Source: Schleiferiaceae bacterium (lineage in GTDB: Bacteria > Bacteroidota > Bacteroidia > Flavobacteriales > Schleiferiaceae). From it: a DNA stretch of 9,748 nt. The translations under genes were made by a program, and so were the position numbers. Positions 6,074-9,748 of the stretch are shown here, piece by piece (the stretch's first letter is position 1; each line of letters starts with the position of its first letter). Below the pieces are notes generated by a model. That model ran no database searches, was not told the DNA's origin, and was given only the letters and a program-made list of their open reading frames with translations. The stretch lies in assembly GCA_025210575.1 (NCBI GenBank), contig JAOARK010000471.1, positions 1 through 9,748 on the forward strand, in the 5' to 3' direction.

Positions 6074-6086
6074 GTAACTAAGTTAC
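6074..6086. promoter_or_regulatory. Perfect 13-bp inverted repeat upstream of the lipoprotein gene
   Basis: GTAACT (6074-6079), a single A, and AGTTAC (6081-6086) form a perfect dyad 21 nt from the lipoprotein start codon in the divergent gap. It could be an operator for a dimeric regulator. With one base at the centre it is too tight for an RNA hairpin. No regulator family is suggested by the sequence, and the short length leaves chance open. Confidence 0.25.
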
Positions 6087-6176
6087 TAAAAATCAGTGTG
6101 TTTGTTATGTTGCGCCTAACAAGTGAATTTGAGTGGACGACTATATTTCTTAAGAATTTTGAACCTCTTGCTTTCT

Positions 6177-6184
6177 TATTTTTG
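6177..6184 (+). promoter_or_regulatory. Putative -7 element of the porin promoter
   Basis: TAttTTTG matches the Bacteroidota -7 consensus exactly and would start transcription near 6190, just before the ATG at 6199. The only upstream TTG nearby (6159-6161) is 15 nt away, shorter than the usual 17-23. The element overlaps a 10-bp palindrome, TTTGGCCAAA (6181-6190), where a repressor could compete with polymerase; that is inference. Confidence 0.4.
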
Positions 6185-6198
6185 GCCAAACTTTTTCA

Positions 6199-8013
6199 AT
6201 GCGCTTAAGGGCTCTGTTATTTCTCTTTTTTGGTTTATCCATGTTTGGTGGGGTCGCACAAGACTCAACTCAAACTGGGGTACACAAAGCACACCAGATT
6301 AGAACGCTCAATACCCAATACAGAACAATTGATTCTACTCTTAGGCCTTTAGAATATGAGAAGTTCAACGAGTTTAATGCGAATAGAATTCATTATTACG
6401 ACAATGGAAACATGGCGTCAAAGGGTCATTACAAGGCTTGGAATTTAAACACCCCAGCAGATCTCTTAAAAGGCTTTGGCGACTTTGGGTATCAGTCGGT
6501 TTTTAGAAACAAGTACGAAGTTCCATTATTGAATGTGAAGAGTCCTTTGGCCGAATTACATTACAGCAATGTATATAGGCAAGGGTCTCACTTTGGAGGG
6601 TATTTCTCTCAGAATATCAACCCCCAGTTCAACTACTACTTGGGATATGCAAGAACACACTCTCAAGGAAGATATTTAAGGCAAGAAACCAATTACGACA
6701 ATTTTGATTGGTCTATGCAATACCGCTCTCCAAACAACAAATACAAAGCGGTTTTTATTTTGATTTGGCAAAAGACGAAGAACGAAGAAAATGGAGGGTT
6801 GGCTCTGCCAGAGCAATTTGAAAATAATGAAGAAAATAGAAGAGAGCTACTTACCGTGCACCTTCAGAATTCTTTAGGTACAAGCCAAAAAACACAAGTG
6901 GTATACAATCATCAATATATGTTGGCTGCCACAGATTCTACCCAACTAAATGGCTTGGCTATATATCACAAATTGGGTTTTAATGACAAGTACCATCAGT
7001 TTACGAGTACGGATACCTTGTGGGAGAATTATTATTTCAGTAATGAGGCTAATGACAACACTCGCGGAAAGAACTTGTTTAATGAGGCGGGATTGAAGTG
7101 GGATATCAATAGCCAGTATATTCAAAGTGTAAATGCAGGATTGTTCTACAATATTCACAATTACAAAAGCACCTATGCATCGCGAAGTGGAAGTGAGGCC
7201 GGTATTAGTGCTGAGTTAGATGGTAATGGTGGTGATCATTTAATTTGGGGAGCAAAGGGTAGCTACTTATTAGGTGATAAGAGTGCCGCGGCATTGTCGG
7301 TAGATCTAGATTACCGCTTTGTTCATAGCCAAATCGGTGGGTTTGCATTGTACAATAGTTTACAACCTACCTATTTTGAAGAAACCTATTATTCTAACAA
7401 TTTTATTTGGAACAATGTGTTCGATAAGAACAAGAATAAGACAGAGTTTGGGGTAAACTATAGCTATCGCGATTGGTTCAAAGTAGAAGGTGGTTATACA
7501 TTGCTAAGCAGTTGGATTGTGATGAATAGACAAGCTGTTCCTGTACAGCTAAAGGATGATATTAGCATGTTTAACGCAAATGCTTATGTGCGCTTTTTTG
7601 CGCAAAAACCCGTTAAAATCGATGCTTATTTTGCCTACAACAATATGCTCACGGGTAGCGATAACCTTCGCTTAGCACCTTTTTCTGTAGAATCAAAACT
7701 GTTTTACGATTTTCAAAGTTTTAAATCGGCATTGTTCGGACAAATTGGTTTGAGGTTGAAGTATTACAGTGCTTATAACTCTAATGCCTACAGCCCGAGT
7801 AATGCTATCTATTATTTACAGGATGACGCCATGATTGGGAACTTCTTCTATTTGAATGCCTATGCCATATTCAAGATCAAAACACTGAGATTGTTTGTTG
7901 CACTAGAAAATATTCTTGAAGGGTTTATTCCGTATGACTATTATTCCACTCCTTATTACCCTTTAAATGACAGGGTGTTTAGAATTGGGATGAAATGGAG
8001 ATTCTTTAATTAA
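6199..8013 (+). CDS. Putative outer-membrane porin (Bacteroidota beta-barrel family)
   Basis: A 604-residue outer-membrane beta-barrel protein. A signal peptide (about 1-20, MRLRALLFLFFGLSMFGGVA, then QDST) indicates export. The rest is rich in Tyr, Asn, Phe and alternating polar/hydrophobic stretches of the kind that form transmembrane strands, repeatedly followed by polar loops. It ends in RVFRIGMKWRFFN, an amphipathic final strand with aromatic residues near the C-terminus, as expected for recognition by the BAM machinery. There is no plug domain or TonB box, so it is not a TonB-dependent receptor. It resembles the Bacteroidota 'putative porin' family (Porin_10 type, from memory). The substrate is unknown. 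It is transcribed alone, divergent from the lipoprotein gene, and ends in an 8-bp overlap with the opposite-strand hydrolase gene. Confidence 0.75.
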   Translation: MRLRALLFLFFGLSMFGGVAQDSTQTGVHKAHQIRTLNTQYRTIDSTLRPLEYEKFNEFNANRIHYYDNGNMASKGHYKAWNLNTPADLLKGFGDFGYQSVFRNKYEVPLLNVKSPLAELHYSNVYRQGSHFGGYFSQNINPQFNYYLGYARTHSQGRYLRQETNYDNFDWSMQYRSPNNKYKAVFILIWQKTKNEENGGLALPEQFENNEENRRELLTVHLQNSLGTSQKTQVVYNHQYMLAATDSTQLNGLAIYHKLGFNDKYHQFTSTDTLWENYYFSNEANDNTRGKNLFNEAGLKWDINSQYIQSVNAGLFYNIHNYKSTYASRSGSEAGISAELDGNGGDHLIWGAKGSYLLGDKSAAALSVDLDYRFVHSQIGGFALYNSLQPTYFEETYYSNNFIWNNVFDKNKNKTEFGVNYSYRDWFKVEGGYTLLSSWIVMNRQAVPVQLKDDISMFNANAYVRFFAQKPVKIDAYFAYNNMLTGSDNLRLAPFSVESKLFYDFQSFKSALFGQIGLRLKYYSAYNSNAYSPSNAIYYLQDDAMIGNFFYLNAYAIFKIKTLRLFVALENILEGFIPYDYYSTPYYPLNDRVFRIGMKWRFFN

Positions 8014-8968
8014 CTCTCTGAACAATAAAAAAACCATCTTCGCCTTTGCTTTGATAAAGAGGCATGAATAATCTGCCCTCCTTTGGTGCATAGACAGGAA
8101 TTCCGTTTAAGTGGGCCAGTAATTCGCCTTTATCAATTCTCTGGAAATTCACATAATCGGGTTGCATTTTGAAATGATCAGTGGTTTTTAATTCCTGCCT
8201 ATGAATGATTTCAAATTGTTGATGTGGATCTTCATTCAGGCCACTCAATAACTCAAAATGTGCGTTGTAATTTGGTACGTTTTCTTTTTTGAGCATTCCT
8301 GTGATCAGAAGGGATAGCCAAATAATGGATTCATGTTTTTTTACTGACATTCCATCTTCATGCTGCCCAGCTTCAAAAACAAGACCATGAAAATTTCGGT
8401 TTTCAAAATAATTGAGCATGGTGCCATGTATGTACTCATTAATATTAATGACCACAGGTAAAGGAAATTGAAGTGCAATACTCAGGCAATGTTCCTTTTT
8501 GTCGGCAACAGCAAAAGGTATAGATGGTGCCGATGTGGTATGAAGATCAATAAAATAATGCTCTTTTCCTGATGCTTGATTTTCAAAATCACTGATGACC
8601 CGATCTATTTTGATCATTTCAAGAACATCTGGATTTAATTCGTGCCCTGCAAAACCAGTTGTATGTAACTTGTTTAAATTATCATCATACCATAAACGGT
8701 TGAGGTCAACAACTGAATAGCGTTTACCATTGGTTAATGCGCTTCTATTCCCAATCACTGCTAAAAGACTTCCGTTTAAAGGAAGGTTGTCTTTTACAAT
8801 TTTTTTAAAAACGTTACGCAAGGCTAGAACGCCTGTTGGTTCATTGCCATGGATACCAGCAGAAAAAATCACAAAAGGCCCAGAAGGTTCTCCGCAGCAT
8901 GAGAACAAAATACGGTCATGCTGTTGAATGTAATCGTGTGTTTCTTGCCAGAGTGGACTATGATTCAT
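8006..8968 (-). CDS. Succinylglutamate desuccinylase / aspartoacylase-like metallohydrolase
   Basis: A zinc-dependent hydrolase of the AstE/AspA branch of the M14 carboxypeptidase fold, 320 residues. The zinc ligands are H40 and E43 in GIHGNEPTG (38-46) and H143 in DLHTTSAPS (141-149). DLNR (88-91) is in the usual substrate-binding place and E199 in VFEAG (197-201) is the expected catalytic glutamate, so the enzyme should be active. A C-terminal beta-rich domain (about 240-320) is typical of the family. Members cleave amide bonds of N-acyl amino acids; the substrate here is unknown, and it need not be succinylglutamate, since no arginine-catabolism genes are nearby. The ATG at 8968 overlaps the upstream stop by one base (TAATG), so it is translationally coupled to the ligase-CBS gene. 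This suggests the two act on the same metabolite or peptide. Confidence 0.87.
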   Translation of the reverse strand: MNHSPLWQETHDYIQQHDRILFSCCGEPSGPFVIFSAGIHGNEPTGVLALRNVFKKIVKDNLPLNGSLLAVIGNRSALTNGKRYSVVDLNRLWYDDNLNKLHTTGFAGHELNPDVLEMIKIDRVISDFENQASGKEHYFIDLHTTSAPSIPFAVADKKEHCLSIALQFPLPVVININEYIHGTMLNYFENRNFHGLVFEAGQHEDGMSVKKHESIIWLSLLITGMLKKENVPNYNAHFELLSGLNEDPHQQFEIIHRQELKTTDHFKMQPDYVNFQRIDKGELLAHLNGIPVYAPKEGRLFMPLYQSKGEDGFFIVQRVN

Positions 8969-9748
8969 TAGGCCTTAAACTTTTGTGTTACATGAGCCAT
9001 TTTTATGAGGTCTCTTTCTGTGACCAACCCTAACAATCTTCCTTGGGCAACAACCGGCAAGCAGCCCACATTGTGTTTCACCATCAAAGCCACGGCCTCA
9101 TCGGTATTCAAAGACGGAAGAACTGTAATAATTTCTTTTTCCATAATGTCCTTTACGAACAGATTTTTGTTCCAGCCCTCTTTTAAACTGCGTATTAATT
9201 TTCTTGAAGATACCAACCCTACTAATTGATGTCGGTTATTTTCAACCATAACGTATCGGATGTTTTTCCAAACCATGAGATTGATGGCTAAATCCAAAAT
9301 ATCATCTTCTTGAAGGGTTACGATATCGGTTTTCATTAGGTGTCTTACCGTGTAAAAGTGCTTATGGTCGTCTCCGAGATCAACTTCTAATTTTTCCCAT
9401 GTGTGCACCGGCTCATCGCTCCAGCATTTTTTGGTTAAGGCTCTAGTTATTGATGTTGTAGCTTCAAATTTTGTGCTCTTTTCTAATAAAGAGGTAAAGT
9501 TCTTTTGGGTCCATTTAGATCCGGTTTGCTTAGTTTTTACTCGTTCTTCAATAACTTTTAAGTAGCGCTCAGAATCCTCCATATGGATGTTCATCTTATC
9601 CAAACCCTCTTTGGCCATGGGAAGCAATTGGTCTAAGATTAATTTTTGAACGGGAATGGTTTTGTTAAACCATTTCATGGTTGCGTCTATTCCAAATAGT
9701 GCAGCTCTGAAAAAGTTTTGGCGAGTAGAATCAAAATCACCCTTCTCA
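8968..9748 (-). CDS. Glutamate-cysteine ligase-2-like protein fused to tandem CBS domains (N-terminus beyond window)
   Basis: The frame is open to the right edge. Upstream of the ATG at 9678 it reads DFDSTRQNFFRAALFGIDAT, which is clearly coding, so 9678 is an internal Met and the gene starts outside the window. About 259 residues are visible. The first part (up to about 60 residues after M9678) matches the C-terminal end of the GCS2/YbdK-type carboxylate-amine ligases: FRAALFGIDA resembles the family's RAARYGLDA, and LLPMAKEGL...VIEERVKTKQTGSKW resembles its closing helix. A linker then leads to two CBS domains (about 112-166 and 176-230 counted from M9678), ending in ERDLIKMA. CBS pairs generally bind adenine nucleotides, so the ligase may be regulated by energy charge. 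The ATP- and metal-binding ligase core is not visible. It is coupled to the metallohydrolase gene by TAATG. Confidence 0.75.
   Translation of the reverse strand, partial: EKGDFDSTRQNFFRAALFGIDATMKWFNKTIPVQKLILDQLLPMAKEGLDKMNIHMEDSERYLKVIEERVKTKQTGSKWTQKNFTSLLEKSTKFEATTSITRALTKKCWSDEPVHTWEKLEVDLGDDHKHFYTVRHLMKTDIVTLQEDDILDLAINLMVWKNIRYVMVENNRHQLVGLVSSRKLIRSLKEGWNKNLFVKDIMEKEIITVLPSLNTDEAVALMVKHNVGCLPVVAQGRLLGLVTERDLIKMAHVTQKFKA

Noticed and set aside
6199..8013. TonB-dependent receptor
   Set aside because: No N-terminal TonB box, carboxypeptidase-like domain or plug domain is visible after the signal peptide, and 604 residues is short for that family.
8968..9678. A complete 236-residue CBS protein starting at 9678
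   Set aside because: The frame stays open to the right edge and encodes FRAALFGIDA-like ligase sequence upstream of that Met, so the gene is treated as partial and longer.
1..9748. CRISPR arrays, tRNA or rRNA genes, insertion sequences, phage or integrase genes
   Set aside because: Looked for repeated spaced motifs, tRNA-like cloverleaf ends, terminal inverted repeats and transposase motifs; none was seen.

Overview
The window is a gene-dense stretch of an AT-rich Bacteroidota chromosome, most likely from the order Flavobacteriales. Supporting signs are a GldA-type gliding ABC ATPase, a large outer-membrane barrel of the Bacteroidota putative-porin type, lipoproteins with Bacteroidota-like signal peptides, absence of clear Shine-Dalgarno sequences, and promoters of the Bacteroidota TTG / TAnnTTTG form. 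No mobile element, CRISPR array, tRNA or rRNA was seen. The taxonomic call rests on gene content and motifs, not on a search.

Layout. (1) 1-861, minus: gldA, cut by the left edge just before its C-terminus. (2) 862-1171: a divergent intergenic region, the only gap over 300 bases. It is structured: a gldA promoter, a possible nine-codon aromatic-rich leader peptide, a long hairpin, a UUCG-capped terminator-like hairpin, and then a separate promoter placed almost on the rsgA start codon. (3) 1172-3946, plus: a tightly packed five-gene operon: rsgA, an e(P4)-family lipoprotein phosphatase, dtd, a MazG-like pyrophosphohydrolase and a small two-helix membrane protein. Gaps are 4 nt or less and three junctions overlap. 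(4) 3943-6053, minus: a zinc-independent medium-chain dehydrogenase preceded by an unrecognised cysteine-rich lipoprotein, 17 nt apart. (5) 6199-8013, plus: a putative outer-membrane porin. (6) 8006-9748, minus: an AstE/aspartoacylase-like metallohydrolase translationally coupled to the end of a larger protein. That protein combines a glutamate-cysteine-ligase-2-like C-terminus with two CBS domains and continues beyond the right edge.

How the parts fit. The rsgA operon joins ribosome maturation (RsgA), removal of D-amino acids from tRNA (Dtd), probable nucleotide clean-up (MazG-like) and a surface or periplasmic phosphatase. The right-hand pair looks like an amide-bond-forming ligase with a nucleotide-sensing regulatory module, coupled to an amide-bond-cleaving hydrolase. 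This is the strongest candidate for an under-described system here. The second point of interest is the gldA-rsgA gap, where a terminator sits between divergent genes and so must end a short transcript of its own: a small RNA, or an attenuator left behind by an aromatic amino-acid operon.
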